Source: Bacteroidota bacterium (GTDB lineage: Bacteria > Bacteroidota > Bacteroidia > Chitinophagales > Chitinophagaceae). Taken from it: 64,000 nucleotides of DNA. This document shows, one piece after another, positions 63,874 to 64,000 of the stretch (positions are counted from its first letter, which is position 1; the number at the start of each line of letters is the position of its first letter). The stretch is from contig JAEWKK010000014.1 of assembly GCA_023386045.1 (NCBI GenBank), positions 19,169 through 83,168 on the forward strand, in the 5' to 3' direction. Made by a program: the position numbers and the translations under genes. Below the pieces are notes generated by a model. The model did not search any database, had not been told where the DNA came from, and saw only the letters and a list, made by a program, of their open reading frames with translations.

Positions 63874-64000
63874 CTAAAGTAGAGTTTTGGGCCTTTTTAT
63901 GAACTGTTTTATTACTTCTGTTGGCGTTTTCCCTTTCAGAGAACTATGTGGTCTGAACATGTTATACTCTGTTCTCCAGTCTCTGATTTTCTTACAAGCA
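63874..64000 (-). mobile_element. IS3-type insertion sequence, transposase C terminus (partial)
   Basis: The last 42 codons of a transposase ending at TAG 63874-63876: KIRDWRTEYNMFRPHSSLKG then KTPTEVIKQF, the 'WR.eYN..RPHssL.g.tP' end of the IS3-family DDE integrase domain. The rest of the element lies right of the window. The exact IS terminus toward 63860 could not be fixed because only one end is visible. Confidence 0.85.

Overview
The window looks like the chromosome of a member of the Bacteroidota, most likely a Chitinophagaceae relative (the family is an inference). The evidence is type IX secretion (T9SS) proteins and C-terminal sorting domains, a very large Reg_prop/Y_Y_Y sensor kinase, repeated TAnnTTTG promoter elements, and the gene order rpsU-xerC-hpf-tRNAs-tuf-tRNA-Trp-secE. 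Shine-Dalgarno sequences are scarce except for a near-perfect one in front of rpsU.

Layout. 1-4622 (minus strand) is the translation block: rpsU, xerC, hpf, then tRNA-Thr(TGT), Tyr(GTA), Gly(TCC) and Thr(GGT), then tuf, tRNA-Trp(CCA) and the start of secE. Two decayed tRNA-Thr copies lie among the tRNAs. 4702-11875 (plus) runs from riboflavin synthase into a membrane/glycan set: acyltransferase-3, GT2 glycosyltransferase, methyltransferase, YfhO-like protein and a second polytopic protein. It converges with hscA. 13869-20146 (minus) holds a porV-like gene followed by a giant C25 peptidase of the PorU type. tyrS follows, then an aminotransferase V/APC permease pair.

24683-26649 is a short AT-rich accessory islet against the 3' end of tRNA-Val(TAC). 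It has a HEPN-like gene, a divergent PD-(D/E)xK-like gene and a broken DUF4238 gene. This is the best candidate for an uncharacterised, possibly antiphage, system here, though it appears partly decayed. 26937-32123 carries a GLPGLI-like gene with a broken lipoprotein gene behind it, mtaB, a DUF4258 protein, plsC, a GNAT enzyme and a lipoprotein.

32131-45725 (minus) is a surface module. A NarL-type regulator and a 1004-residue sensor kinase are followed by a tightly packed operon of a beta-barrel-like protein, a 1985-residue exported protein and a 707-residue fibronectin-III protein. 45827-47298 is a P1-family peptidase gene split by one extra TA dinucleotide. 47567-63426 is mostly small single genes: azurin, a T9SS-type multicopper oxidase, cupin, VOC, DUF1801, DHFR-like, DUF2200 and DUF4256 proteins, alpha/beta hydrolases and a duplicated TPR protein. 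At the right edge a methyltransferase gene is cut off next to an IS3-type transposase that runs out of the window.

No CRISPR array, rRNA, replication origin or complete prophage was seen. All family calls come from motif recognition by eye; no database search was possible.
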